DNA of 64,000 bases from Strix aluco. Taxonomy: Eukaryota > Chordata > Aves > Strigiformes > Strigidae. Both the position numbers and the translations under genes were made by a program. Below the pieces are notes generated by a model. It was not told the origin of the DNA. It was given only the letters and a program-made list of their open reading frames with translations, and did not search any database. Of the stretch, positions 36,401 to 49,678 are shown piece after piece (position 1 is the stretch's first letter; each line of letters starts with the position of its first letter). The stretch lies in the NCBI RefSeq assembly GCF_031877795.1, contig NC_133931.1:19289764-19353763 (forward strand). The letters run 5' to 3'.

Positions 36401-38453
36401 TGATAACACCTTTTTGTCCAATATATATTCAACTTCATATCTCCAGAGTGATAAACGCCTTATGTCCATGCATATTCTCAGCTTTATGGTTTCGGATGCT
36501 CAGATCTCATTACAAAAGATTAAACTTTCAAGGATTAAATTCTCCTGTATGCATTAAAGACCATATCCACTAATATATTGTCATTGAGGGCTAACAGTAA
36601 TTGCCTTTGGCTTAGTTGCTTACTTGGAGGAGGGCTGAATTTTTGAAAAGGAGGTATTTCAGAAAACTGTCAGTGGAGGAATTTTGTGACATTAGTGTGC
36701 CCATTCTGAGGTACAAAATAAAAATAATATCACTAAGAGGTAAGAAGATTTCTCATTAATGTTTTTTCATGAAGTATGGCTCTCAGAAATCACACTACAA
36801 AGCTGCAGTGGAGGAATTCATAGAACAAAAATAAAAGTTGACTCTACTCTGAATGAGACTTTAGAGCATTAGCAAAATAAACTATTCTCTCAAGTTTTAT
36901 TCATACATTGTAGATTTTACAGGCAAAGTTTATCCCTAACATAAAAATATGTTGGTTATCAGTTATGTGGTGATGGACCACATACAAGAAGTAAAATCGC
37001 CACCCAAGCTAGAGCAAGAAGAGTCATTAAATTCCCTGAGACAATTGTAGGGTGAATGTCTGAGCAGCTCTTCATGGAGTTTGATGAGAATTAGAAACCA
37101 AAAATAAGAGTGTCTCAAAATTAGGGGATCTGGCACATGAGGGGAAAGATCATGGGAACAGTGATGGCTACAGTGTAGAGGGATAAGGGAAATACAGAGG
37201 GAGTGTAAGGAAGATTAAAGCAGTGGAAATAATGAGCCACTGTAATGGCAAGAACAAAAGAAGTAGCTGGAATTAGAATGAGAAAAAGGAAAATAGACAA
37301 AATAAGAAAAAGGGAAAATATAAGGAGAAAGGAAGCTGAAATAGAGTGAAGAGAATAGGTTGATGTCTCACATTTGAAAGAAAGGCAATGTTGACTAGAG
37401 AAGAATGTGAAGGCACACTCGGGAAGGCAACTCAGAAAAATGAACATTTAGATAGTCTAGTCTTTTTCCAGGGGGAGATTCTTTTTTTATAGATTTCTCT
37501 TTGCCACCTATTCAGCTGCTACCACACAATCACTTTACAGGAATCTTCATCTAGGAAGACTAACCTCAGTGATTTACTAATAGGAGGAGCTCATTTAACT
37601 TAAGATATTAAACTTCCAGCTGGAATCTGGGATGAGATGAAGGGAGAAACTGCTCATGAAAGCATAGGAATAGGACTGGATAAAACCACTGAGGAAGTTC
37701 AGCACTACTGTCGTGGCTACCTCTTCTGTCTGGGCTCTCTAGGTGATGGGTCTAACTATAAGATCTCACAGCTGGATTTAAGAGCAGTCAGTTATTTGAT
37801 TTTAAAAGCTTTTTTTGCTTTTAAAAAGAATGTAGGGCACTTCCAACACCTTTCAATCCACTTAGCACACCTTGTTATTTCTCCTTCCTAGAAAATCAGA
37901 GCAACAAGTCTGAAATAACAAGTGGCAAGAGCATTTATAACAAACATAAAAAAAGCCAAGCAGTGCAGAACCATTAGTCCTGACAGTTTTAGTGCCATAG
38001 ATACAAACAGTAATAAAGTTTTAGGAACATAGTAGTAGCATGAAGGCTTATTTTCAGAAATTACTTTGAATTATAATTACCTTAATGAATGCACTAAAGC
38101 AAAGGCATAGCATTATATAAGAAATGCCAGATGGGAAACATAATGAAATTTGCAGATGAAATCATTTAAGAGAGAAAACAATAATCCCAAAGGTGAGTGC
38201 ACTGAAATGACTTATGTTCATGGAAAAGAGGTATGAACTCTCATATCCTAAATTATAAAACCGTGTTTTATGACTTTTTATCTGAGTGTATCACTGATAT
38301 GTACTTTAACTGTTTGGGGTTTTGGTTTGTTGTTGGGTTTTTTTCAGAAAATAGGTTCTATTGAGTTCTTATAGTGTGCATTTCTTTGTAGTATCTTACC
38401 ATATATTCTGTGGATTTTTTCTCTCAGCTTAACCTAACCAAGTGTAAAAAAAA
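30438..38453. other. Gene-desert sequence, no gene seen
   Basis: Strongly AT-rich, particularly at 30.5-33 kb and 35.7-37 kb, with almost no open frames over 80 codons between 29.6 and 33.1 kb. The interval 33.1-34.8 kb is slightly richer in GC and has overlapping short frames on both strands (up to 124 codons at 34424-34798), but no motif or splice pattern supports a gene. Confidence 0.6.
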
Positions 38454-38454
38454 A

Positions 38455-38478
38455 CCAAAACAAAACAAAACAAAAAAA
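38455..38478 (+). repeat. Short (CAAAA)n repeat
   Basis: About four units of CAAAA, preceded by an A-rich run and followed by A7. Confidence 0.85.
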
Positions 38479-38760
38479 GGCTCAGTGAATACGAAGCAAA
38501 TACTCAAAGATACTTTGAAAAGGAGATTTTTAATTCACTTACAATTGCACCTTTATCCTTCTATTTACAGTGCAATTTAAGTGAGTAAGAGGAAAATTAA
38601 CCAGATCATGAGCTGATTGTGAACTATTTAAAGGTCAAGAACAATAAAAAAAATTCCATAAATAGATTGAAAGCATTTGAGGAAATCAGACGTTGAACTG
38701 TTCACATAAGAATGCAATGTGCTATATCTTTCTATTATGAATTATGTGCCATCAATATGT

Positions 38761-38801
38761 CAGAGACATATACTTCATATGTCTCTTCAGAGACATATAC
38801 T
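38761..38801. repeat. Overlapping direct and inverted repeat
   Basis: AGAGACATAT (38762-38771) is followed five bases later by its exact reverse complement (38777-38786), giving a 10-bp stem. CAGAGACATATACT (38761-38774) is then repeated directly at 38788-38801. Confidence 0.85.
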
Positions 38802-38899
38802 ACAGCTTTAAGTTTCTTTAATGCATGCAACCCATTCTCTCATAAATCATATCTTAATATGCATCTTAACATTATTTTGCTATGCAAAGAAGGTAAAAG

Positions 38900-41800
38900 A
38901 CACAGAAATCAAGAAAAAATTGGCAGCTCTGGAGCCTTTAACCTGGCAGTCCCTCTACCTTAAGCAGTGTTTTTTCACTTTTACAAGTTTTTGCAAGATC
39001 AGCACTTTAGTTTAGAATCTGAAAGAATCTAATTTAACAGGGGTAATTTTCCATTCCCTTTTTAGCTGCAGCCCCTAATTTACCTCATTGAGAGTTGAGC
39101 GGTTTTTACTTGTAGGGCACTCCCATTACACAAAAAACAAGACGAAGCATGAAGCAAGAGGGAGTCATCTGCAGTCATCAGATACATTTCAGTTTCTCAG
39201 TGTCCTAAAACCCCTAAAACACACTCAAGTCTTCCATCACTCGCTAGTGTTAACAAAGCTGAGCACAAAAACACAGACCTTGAGAAATGCAAAGAAAAGC
39301 AGGCAGAAAATAGGTATGAAATGCTCTGGAACTCTAAACAGAATATTAAGGTTGCTGCCTATGAAAACTGAGTCCAAACAGACAAAAAAGACAGGGTCAC
39401 AGATCATGCCTGCCCCACCCAGGTGACCCAGGTCAGGTGTTGGAGGTGACCAGTCCCAGCCTGATACCACAGGCACTACATGAGGTCAGCCTGCAAGCTT
39501 GCCCAGGAGAAGGGACAGGAGCAGGACACAGATCCTAGCTAAAGAAAGCCCTCTCCTTGAGGGCTTCTCCCTTCTGAGGAGAAAACCCCATCTCTGCACA
39601 GGATCTTCTCTAGTCTTTGGTCCCCTTCACATTCCTCCCTCTTCTTCCTCACCAATGCCAGGTGCAATGAGCCAGTGGATCCTGGGGATGCTGGAACTAT
39701 GGGCTGGGGACCTGATGAGAAGGCAGCTGACTATTTGGTGGGGAGACAGAGGAGGGGAGGCCTGAGAGGTCTGACAGCATTCGCAGGAAGGGAACATGCA
39801 GGTGCAAATGACCAACTCCCACTTAGAAGGGGACACAGGGAGGACCCCAGGAGAAGGCATCCAAGCAGCACACCGATTCAGCATGTGCCATGACAGGCCT
39901 CCCTCCTTCAAGGGGAGACCTGAATCATAGCTTTCTTGGAAGCACACCCAAAAAATGCAGTGGCACAAACACCACCTGCCCTACCCAGGAATTGCCTTGA
40001 TCGGTGTCAGCTGTTATGTTGCCCATATTCTAAAACTTTTTAAACTGCAATTCAGTGACTTAATCTGGATCAGAACAACAGAGAAAATATTATCAAGTGA
40101 GAAAACTTCTTTTACAAAGCCCCACTCTGACCATCAGCAACCCAGCTGCCCTGCCAGTGACCTGATCGCCTCTCCATGCTGTGAGTGAACCTCTAAAACT
40201 CTTCCACCTTCAAGTCAGAGGTGTCACAAAGTGTTCATAAACAGAAGGTGTCATAAAGAGGATGTCTCAAACAACTCGAGTGGGATGCCCTGTGGGGGAG
40301 AAGCAGAGCAAGCTCTGCAGATCTGGGGCGGTGCGCCATTTCTTTACCCCTCCCTCCTGTGGTTGCCCCGAGACAGAACTTGCCTAACTGCACAGGTACA
40401 AGCCAGAGAAAATGAGAACCTTCTGGAACAACCTATTGTGCATGCCTAAGAAAGACTATATAAAGGCAACACCCCACATGGGTCTTTGTCACCCCGTCAC
40501 CTACAGACCAAGCTGGCTGCTCTGTGACAATGCGGGATCCAAGGGTGGTGATTTCCACTTTTCCTATCCCCTCCTCCTCTCTTTTTCTCATTCTGATCTC
40601 TCTTTCTTACATATATTCATGTGTATAAGTTTTGTACAAATTGAATTGCGATTAGTTGATCGTTGATGGGTTATTAGGAAAACAGTCTCATCACCAAAGT
40701 GTCTTTATTCATTCCCTGGATGGTTATCAGTTGATTGTTGCCAAATTATCTCCATTCACTTACTAAAGTGGTCAGTTAATAAAATCACCAACACAATTGT
40801 TCCTCTGAGTCATTGTGGTGACTTGGCCCACCCTGCAGCTCTGCCGAGCAGAGACCAACTCTTCCACTGGCATGCAGGCTCTCGAAGAATTCAAAAGACT
40901 CACCCCCCTCATAACCCACCACGTAGGATGAGACAAGAGGAACAAAATGCAGTTACTGCACTTTGTCCCATTTCATGCGCTCATTGCTCTGTTATGCTCC
41001 AAGTCTTGCTCTGGGCAGAAGGGAATGTACCACATGGCTCATTGGCTAGTCTGGCTTCATGTTCACTGCCGATGATATGCTGACACATGTACCCACACAC
41101 CACGCACACACTCCAGTCTCTCCAGTTGCTGACACTGTGGAGACACAGATGCCTCTAACCTATGGCCTGACTCCAGTGTGCTGCACTCAGACCCCAAACT
41201 TGTATATGCACGGAGAATAGAGAGCCCACATCAAGCAAAGAGTTAGAAATGGAGTTTAATGAGATGACAGGACAGACCACACTGACCAGGCTCAGGGCAT
41301 GGCCAGACAAACATACCAACCAGCAAACTGTTTACAGCCAGCTGGTCCCTTTAATCCCCTTATCCCTCTACTTTCCCATGCTTGTTCTTCCAGAATACAC
41401 TTCAATCCCTTTACCCACCTTTGGTTCCTCCCTTAAGAATCCCATAAGACTCACACAATCCCAGAATGCTTCTCTCATCATCCCACAATGATCCCCATTC
41501 CTCAGGGCAGGGACCCCTCAGTCTGTGCAATGTCCCAGAGAGCCACCCCTGGGGAGTCATGGTGCTGGGTCTTACCTGATTTGTGGGACTGATGTTCTGC
41601 AGGACAGCCCTGGCAAGGTCAGGGCAGGGATTTGTGTCTCTGACTGGGGCACTGGGCCTCCCCCACTGCCCTCTTCCTCCACGCTCCTCTGTGTGGGGAG
41701 GGGTAAGCCTTTAGCACATACCCTAACAAACATCAGCACCACCAGCGGGAAATATTTTGACTGCTACTGAATCAAAACAGGTAGGTGCCTTGTGGTCATT

Positions 41801-43900
41801 TATTCTTCTGTTCTTATACAGCAGAAAGAAAAAGAAAGGAAAAGAAAAAGTAAAAGGAAAAAAGAAAACTGACAGCACTTTCTTTAATACAGAAAATAAT
41901 GCTTAAAAGAAGGGGAAAAAAAGGATGGAGTGGAAGGACCTGTCGTTGGTCCAGATGAGTCCCCACAAACTGGAATTCCTTGGCAGTACTGATGAGGCAG
42001 CCAGGCACAGCTAACTGCTAACACTGCACCAATGCCCCTAGGTAAAACGGTCTCACATGACACCAGGCTACCAGTCCAGCTATGGAGGAAGGACTCTGAA
42101 TCAACCAATGATGATAACATCTGCAAGGTTGTCCATGAAAAACTCTCTTCCCTACTCTCCTGTGCCCAGTTCCCATTCAAACTGACTCTCTAGCCAATGT
42201 TCCTTTACATGGCAGGATATACCACCAAGCATCGCCTTGCTGAGATGGAAAAATGGAGCTAAGCCCAACCATATGGACAGGTGGAAAGGAGCAGGTGCCC
42301 CCTCGACTCTTTTCCAGGAGATGATCAGAAGGGAGCGCTCAGGGATTATGTCCCAATGGTAAAAAAGCACAGAGTGGACCACTGAATCCTAGAAAAAGGG
42401 CAAGGAGACTCAGCAGTAAGGCCAGGCCCACTCTGAGGAACAGAAGTAGTACTATTTAGTGAAGATCTGGCTACAGACTAGCTTCTGAGCCTCAAGGCTT
42501 GTTCCTCTACAACCTTCCTGGTTGTGAAAGGGCACCCAATAGAAGTCATGCTGCCAGCTGTACTAAAAAGATGCTTCAGATACATGTTGGACAGAGAACA
42601 AATGGAGAGAATAGCAGCCAGATGATTCAATGCTGGCTGCACATCTTTTCTCAGCTGCCAATAGCACAGGGTCTGAGTCAACGGGTTGCAACAGCCTGTC
42701 TTATAAATAATCCTCCATCTTTTTTCTCTGCTGCAGAACTAACCCAAAACAAAAAAAGAGATGGCATAAGACAGTCCATAGTCCTCTCTCCCATGTAACA
42801 AACAAGACTGTTCTTACCGCCTCCTGTGTCATTCCCAATGGTATGTCTTTGTGTTGCAGCAGTGTATAAGGGTGTCAGTGTCCTCTTGAGTCATTCTGGA
42901 CAATGATTTCAGGTATCATGTGTTGGATTGCCTTTAGAAGCTACCACATCTCAATATTCCCTGTGAAAAGAGAGAAATCAGGATGGTTTTGAATCTAAGG
43001 TCTGGATAAGATGTTACCAGTAAGGTTCCTTAGTGCTTCAGAGACAGCAAGATACAGCCTACTCTTCTGAATAACTCACAACACAAGTTTCTTCTTCATG
43101 GAACCAGATCTGAAAGTCTATATCTAGGTAATGGAACTGCACTGACTCTAGGGTACCCTTGAGCACAGATAGCCAAACCACCAACAGGTGGGGAGGATGC
43201 ACTCTTACAGCAACTGTCACAGCAACATTGTCCTTTGATTCGTATTTTTGCTTTCTCTGAAAAGGCTTTTAGGTCATTTGTCTTCTACTGCTAAAAGGAG
43301 CCAATGTAATTACAGAAAGCACTCATAGCACCCAGTGCAACTCTCTAGTGCAGGATTCAGCTGCAAGGTGCACCAGGGTATCACTCCTCATTAGGGAGCA
43401 GCAAGAGTAGGGCTGCTCGCTAAGAGAAGGTGAGCTAAGAGCTAAATGGAGCCCAGGGCCAGCAGGGCAAGGGTCTTACCAGCCCGGGCCAATCTCACAA
43501 TATCCAAACAGTACAGATCCAGAGGTAGTGGCCAGGTGCAGCCAAGAGTCTAGATCATAAAGCAACATCACAGTGATGATGCAGGGCCAAGGTCAAGGTC
43601 GTCAGTCCATGGGTTGAGGCCCAGATCAACAGGTTGCCTGGTCAAGAAGGGCAAAGCTGTGGCTGAACTGGAGACCAGCACTCCTCCAGTTTAGCTGAAG
43701 TAGAGGATGAATCTCCAAAACTAGGCTTAAATAATGCTCCTGGACCCATGGGTGTGGGTAGGAGGTCTCAGGTGAGGCTAGTCAAGGCCACTAAGACTCA
43801 TTGATGCACCTAGACTTCTGACATCCTTGGCCTCTAGCTGTCACTGGGGAAAGGTGGTGCCCTTTCAGAAAGCCTGTGTCATAGCTGCAGCTTCACATGC
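38900..43900. other. GC-richer, repeat-like block without genes
   Basis: Base composition is visibly less AT-rich than on either side, and there are many overlapping short frames on both strands (none above 113 codons) that lack shared motifs. It contains the LTR-like segment at about 40222-40812. I suspect a composite of old retroelement sequence, but apart from that segment I could not assign a family. Confidence 0.45.
40222..40812 (+). mobile_element. LTR-like segment of an endogenous retrovirus (probable, degenerate, no coding part seen)
   Basis: The layout is that of a retroviral LTR: a possible 5' TGTCAC start (40222; another TGTCA at 40249), a TATA box TATATAAA at 40457-40464, a pyrimidine-rich stretch, a polyadenylation signal AATAAA at 40778-40783, and a CA end at about 40811-40812. 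The CA is followed closely by TGG, as at the start of a primer-binding site. The length of about 560-590 is reasonable. No gag, pol or env reading frame is recognisable on either side and no second LTR was found, so it could be a solo or broken LTR. The boundaries are guesses. Confidence 0.45.
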
Positions 43901-46040
43901 ATGTCACAGGTACCCTCTGGGTCCTCAGATGTTATTGTCCACCTACATGTAGCCAACTGAGTTAAACCTGTCAATGGATGGGATTCAGCTGCAGATTAAG
44001 ATATCAATACCCACATATCACACACATGTGCTAAGTTTTAAACTTGCTGTATCAGTGGACTTCTAGGACTTGATTCACTTGCCTAATAAGAAGTATCTAG
44101 TGCCATCTGAGATGCTCTTGGGTATCCAAAGTATCTCTAGTGTATCTACAGGACTGACAGATATGACAGGAAGAGTTACATGCTATTCAATACCTTTTGG
44201 AACAAATACTACAGGAGGCCAGGCAGGATACTTTGGGGTGCCCTAATGATGAGACACTCATGTTTAGACAATCAAATCACAAGTTATTACTGTCAATGTG
44301 ATCTAAAGAGCTATTTGGACAGGCAGGTGTTGTGTGTTTACATTAAGGTGGTTTGAACGGTAGTTTTGATTTTACTAACTAGACCTCCTTTGCTCATACT
44401 ACTTCAGGTGTGAATTTTGAGCTAAATCCTAACAAAGCCATGACCACTCTTCCTCTTCAGTTAGGCCTCAGAGGCACATTTGCTCTACAGTTGTGTTTTA
44501 CAGTACAATATATTGTCTGTCTGGGATTGCAGCCCAGACTGACTTTGCCTTGGCATAGCTGAAGAGAGAAACACTATTGTTCCCATAATTAATTTTTTAA
44601 GATTTCCACATCAAGGAGCCAAATAAACACAAAATTCTTATAGGAGGTCAATGTTGTGAGGAGGGACAACGAATTTTACATGCCTGAGTTCAGAGGTTTG
44701 CCACCTTGGAACAGTGCAGTGTTCAAAACTCGCTAAAACCTTCTGAAAACCCTCTCCTTTAAGGCATTACAAGTCAGAACTCAAAAATGCTGTGCAAAAG
44801 AAGCATTAGGTAAATATTCCCTTAAAGAACCTGTCTTAAGCCATGTCAGCATATCTTCCATTTCAAGAATACTTGGATGTTGTATTTCAACCACTGAAAC
44901 TGTTCCCAGGAACTTACGGTTTTTACAATAATTATGACATTGTGAATGCTATGTTAATTCTCTTCTTCCTCAGAAGAATCTAATTATCTTTGGTTTTTAT
45001 TTAAAGATATATTAACACTCATATCCCAGGACATACTTTTGATTTACTTGTTGTCAATTAAATTTTCACTTTTCAATTTGTCCAAAACTGTATGTGAGCA
45101 TTTCATAATTGTTTTTAATTTTATTTTAAGATCTTCCAGTTCAAATTGTCTCCAAGCACTAATTAAATTTCATTCTCAGGAGACAGTTACTCAATCTAGA
45201 TTTTTTAATAGTTTATCATATAGTTTATAATAGATTTGTTAATAATTATTCGACTGCAAGGGTCTGTGCAGTTGCCCTTAGAAATATGACTCACAAACTT
45301 TCATCTCCCATAAGTTGTTTTTAGCTGTTACAAAAATAGGTTAACTAGATTTTAAATACATGGGGGGAGGTACAGTTGTGTGGGGAGTACCATAACCAGA
45401 TTTACACTCAATTTCTGTTCAAAACCCACCAAGAACATTGCCCAGAAGAGACAAGCGATGACAAACTGCATTTTTCTGATGGTCTATGCTCACACAAGAT
45501 GCTTCACTGGAGGGTTTCTCTCATCCTGGGGGGATACACTAAGCACCAAGCTCCAGCCTGCGAAGGGTTGGGGTCTCTCCGCTCCCCACGGGTGGGAGCC
45601 CCTGCTGCCTGGGCAGTCACTTAGCAGAACGGAGGACTGTATGTCTTACCTGGTTCCCCAATGAACAAGAAAGTGTGTTTATAGCCTTGAAGCACTTTGA
45701 CAGTGGTGATTAGAAACACCTGGTCTTTGATATCCCGTGAATTATAAATTAGGATACATTTCTTTGGTACAGGTTCCAGTCATTTTAGGGAAAGAATGGG
45801 GCTGTACCCAAGGGTCTAGAAAACCTACTGGATACTCTAATCATCAGTCTACTGGATAAAGGAGACTTTTCTTTCAGATTAAGTTCTGAGGAGAGTAAAC
45901 CATACATGGGGTAGTCAGTAGATTTTAATGTTAGCTCTGCAGCTTGCAGAGCAGATTTTCCTACCTGAAACTGGAATGCAGAAAAAACATGAATAATGTT
46001 GACTCTACGCTCTCAAACTTCCATTAAGAAACTGTTACTT
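43901..46040. other. Gene-desert sequence, no gene seen
   Basis: Returns to AT-rich composition. Only short chance frames (at most 94 codons) and no assigned repeats. Confidence 0.6.
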
Positions 46041-46064
46041 AAAAAAAAAAAAAAAAAAAAAAAA
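46041..46064 (+). repeat. A24 tract
   Basis: Twenty-four consecutive A, the longest mononucleotide run in the window. Confidence 0.9.
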
Positions 46065-49000
46065 TCTAGCTACTAATTATGAAGTAGTTCTCAGAAAACA
46101 TTTAAATATGCTTTCTCAGCTGTCTGTAAATTATTTACATTGGGCTTTTATCCACACCAGCTAAACCTGCAAAATTAATGGTATTATCAGAAAGGAAAAC
46201 TAAGTATTAAGAAAAACTACATCATGCCCGGCAAAAGGTCAAAGGAAATTGCTACTCCACTGAACAACACTGAGAAAAATGCATCCTTCAATGCACCATC
46301 TCACAACCTATGGTAACCTGGCATGGCATAGTAAAATCAGGCAACATGTGTCTTATGACAGTCCTGCTAATTTGGGATAAGCCCATATTTTGAGGCCATA
46401 TTTCTTGTCTCCGAGCTTTGACGAGGCAGGCGAGTCTGACACAGCAGTTGTATGTGCCTTTCAGGATTTGTCCTCCTGAGTTCCTCACCCTGTTTATAAC
46501 CCCTTGTTGCGGGGCAGCTCTTGGTGTGGTGTGGAGGGTATTGCAGGGAAAATGCAGCTTCCTTAATTTTACTACTGGTTCAGAAAATGTCCTGCTGCAT
46601 GGCCACAGATGGGTTAATCTTTCATGCCACATTAGGTGGCCACATCCTTCAAGTACTAATTACTCTTGAAAGATATTAATATATGACCCTCTCAGCACTG
46701 TTAGCCTCTCGCCTCACCTGGAGTTTCTCGACAGAATTTACCTTCCCAAACTATAAGGCTAAGGTTTCATTTTTGCAGCTGTTGTTAGGAGAGGGAAGGG
46801 ATTCAAATATCCAGTTCAGGACTGCCTGGAAGTAAGCACCCACACTACCCTTTCTCCTTCCTCCAGAGAATTTTTGTGGTCACTAAATTTTTTCCACTGT
46901 TACTGGAAATTTACTATAGAAAAATTGGAATGTCAGAAATATTTTGCCCCTTCTATAAGTGGAAAGATGTGTTAAAATGGATTAAATTCCATTTATATCC
47001 GGACCCCACTGCTTTCCATTGGCTAAGCCTTTCTGGAAGCACTTAGGTAAAATTTAGGCTTTAAAAGTATGAGTCTTCACATGAAATTTATTTGGAGACA
47101 AAGAAATATCATGTCCAATTTGGGTAGACAAAGCAACAGTACACACACAGGTGGTGTAATTTAGTAACTTAAACAGTAGTTTTTCAAATAGTCAGCTTTT
47201 TTAATTGTATTTCTCCTCTTTCCAGAATCTTCCAAATTATTCTCACAGGCTGTGCAAAGGGATAGAATAATCCCAAGATAATGAAATTTCCAAAAACAAA
47301 GAAATCTCCAGTCCCTAGAAAACTTCGTGTAGTCCTGCAGTAAATTACATCCTCTTAATTCAATGGTAGTGACTTCAGCTGTTTGTAGTGGTGAGTAGCA
47401 AAACAACTATAAGAAGGAATTCAATCCCTCTATGGCTCTCTACTACTCCTAAAATAATTTTTAAATCATTTGCTGCCAGGTTGCACACAGTAGAGAAAGA
47501 TTTAAAAACTAGCAAGATTTTTGCACCTCTGCTTCACCGATTTCTGATGTACTATGGCAACTCCCAGCAGTCCCTGGAGGAATTCTAGGTATAAGTGCTA
47601 TGCATAATGGCATATTGTAATCTTGTATCTTGTAATATTTCTCCTGTATAATAGATGAGGATGTAGCGTCTAATCTCTAGCACCTCTGGTTACACTATTA
47701 AAGATATTTTCCCATTTTTTAGCATTTTCAGTATGACACATAAAAAAAACCCTGAAGAAACCTGAGATGGCATTTCACACATCAAACAAAATAAAATATT
47801 GTTTAATTAAATATCACACTGAAATGTATATGGTCCAGTTCCCATTGGTGCACTGATTAAAATTCCCACCACCTGAAGCTATGCAGATTTTGTTAGGTGT
47901 GGGGCATCTCTGATGCCTACAAACACCAGTAAGTCTCAGAGTCAGAGGGGTCTGGTTTCCTGACTTTTTTCTTTTTTTAGGGGGGAGCTCCCCACTTCTT
48001 TCCCACTCCCTGGGCTAAACCTGTCTTCTCTTTTGCTACCCACAGTCCTTGGTATTCTTTTGGTGGCATAGCTTTAGCTGCAATGTACACAGGTCAGTTA
48101 ATGATCCTGCTCCTCTCTGTGCCAAGTGTGATTTATAACAAAAGCATTTCTATCCAGTTTTTACACTGAAACTTTATAAAATGTAATTAACGGGTTTTAT
48201 TGAACAATTGCTCATAAGTAGAACTTGACAAACATTATTAAACTGACTAATTGGAAACACAGATTTCTCATTCAAGTGCACAGGAAGATAACTACTAAAG
48301 TGATAAAATGTTAGTTTGTAGTCCACAGGGAGTTTTCAAGAATAAGCCTGAGTCATTTCTATAATCTGAGCTGTTCTAAAATCGTGATGACATCTGTGTG
48401 CAATGACATTCATAAGACTGTCAGTAAGGATAAACATCCTTCAATGAAAACATGATAAATTAGGATCGTTAGTGCTAAAGTTGTGTTAAAAGAAGTTATA
48501 ATAATTTACTAAACATCCCATGATGGAGGGCTGATTCTCAGGAGTTAGTCCATTAAAATCAATAGGAGGTTGTGTCAGTGATGAGAGTGGGGACAGAGCT
48601 ATGCCTTGTCACAAGTTATGGGAATAAGTTATTTCAATCTCCTTGTCCTCTTGTGTCTCCAAGTTCAGTTACAGACTTGATGGGAGGAGGACCAGTGCTG
48701 CTCTCCCCGCAGTTCCTACTTCTTTTCTCCCTTCCCAAGCACAGTGTGAAGGAAATGAGCAGGACCAGACTGCAGCAGGTCATAGGAAATAGAACAAACA
48801 CAGAACTTGGGCAGGTCCTCATGACTGTGATGCCTGAGGTACTCCTGCTGTTCCCAAGCCTGTCGTTCTGCAGGACCAGATTCAGCAAAATGATGAACCT
48901 CAGCTCTGCAGAGGGTAATGTGGTAATCCCTCACTGGGGTACATACTTGTAGGTCAGGGAATTCTCCAGACTTCTCCCAGGGAACTTCCACGTGGAAAAA

Positions 49001-49159
49001 GTGATGTGATCAGGTTGGGTATAGGGCACAGACTGCCTGGGAGTGGCTATTTGTGAGGTGCGAGCCATTCAGTATTCATAAATAACAGTGAGAACTAAGT
49101 TTCTTCCGTGGGTTTGAAAACTGAACTGAATGAAAATGCGATTGGATGCAACTGCAAGT
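46065..49159. other. Gene-desert sequence, no gene seen
   Basis: AT-rich, with somewhat GC-richer patches at 46.4-46.65 kb and 48.6-49.0 kb. Frames of 114 codons (46288-46632, minus) and 126 codons (48572-48952, plus) show no family resemblance. Confidence 0.55.
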
Positions 49160-49271
49160 TGCAATTGGACAGGGTGCTAGGTAATCTTGTCTAGGCTCCC
49201 TTTCCCACAAGGGTTGGACCAGATGATCTTTGGATTTCCCTTCTAAACTGGACTGTTCTATGATTCTATGA
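49160..49271 (+). mobile_element. Old CR1 LINE 3' tail fragment
   Basis: GGGTTGGACCAGATGATCTT, then a diverged CCCTTCTAAACTGGAC stretch and the terminal octamers TTCTATGATTCTATGA, form the typical CR1 3' end. The octamer is the ATTCTATG variant, unlike the ATTCTGTG of the two young copies, so it belongs to another subfamily. Only about 110 bases remain. Confidence 0.8.
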
Positions 49272-49658
49272 AGTTTCAACTTATCCTTCTTTGTAAGGGT
49301 AACATGCAATATTTGAACTCAGGAGACTAATTAAAAATATTTAATTACAGACATCCTTGTTTCCTCATATAGTATAACTTGTTTTATTTAAAAAAATAAA
49401 TTAAGCTTATGCTAGAAACAGAGGTCAAAATAATGGATCAAGTAAAAATATATTTCAGGTCATCTGTGATGTTACGAAACTAGAAAATTTCCTCCTACAG
49501 CAATAGTTTTTGTAAGGTAGAAAGAATGTTGTTACCATTTTTCAGTCATAGTATAAACTTTTAGGCCTCTCTGAAATAACATCTTTTTTTCAGTTCTGCT
49601 TGGGTAACTTCATGCTTTCTCAGAAACTGATTCTCCACAGAAATTGTGGCTTATGACC
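49272..49658. other. Spacer, nothing recognised
   Basis: AT-rich sequence between the CR1 tail and an A tract; no gene. Confidence 0.6.
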
Positions 49659-49678
49659 AAAAAAAAAAAAAAAAAAAA
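49659..49678 (+). repeat. A20 tract
   Basis: Twenty consecutive A followed by GGCGC. It lies about 390 bases past a CR1 tail but is not part of it, since CR1 does not end in poly(A). Confidence 0.9.

Noticed and set aside
46288-46632. 114-codon minus-strand frame, considered as a retroelement or LTR segment
   Set aside because: No recognisable family. A TTATAAA-like motif is present, but no polyadenylation signal or defined ends support an LTR.
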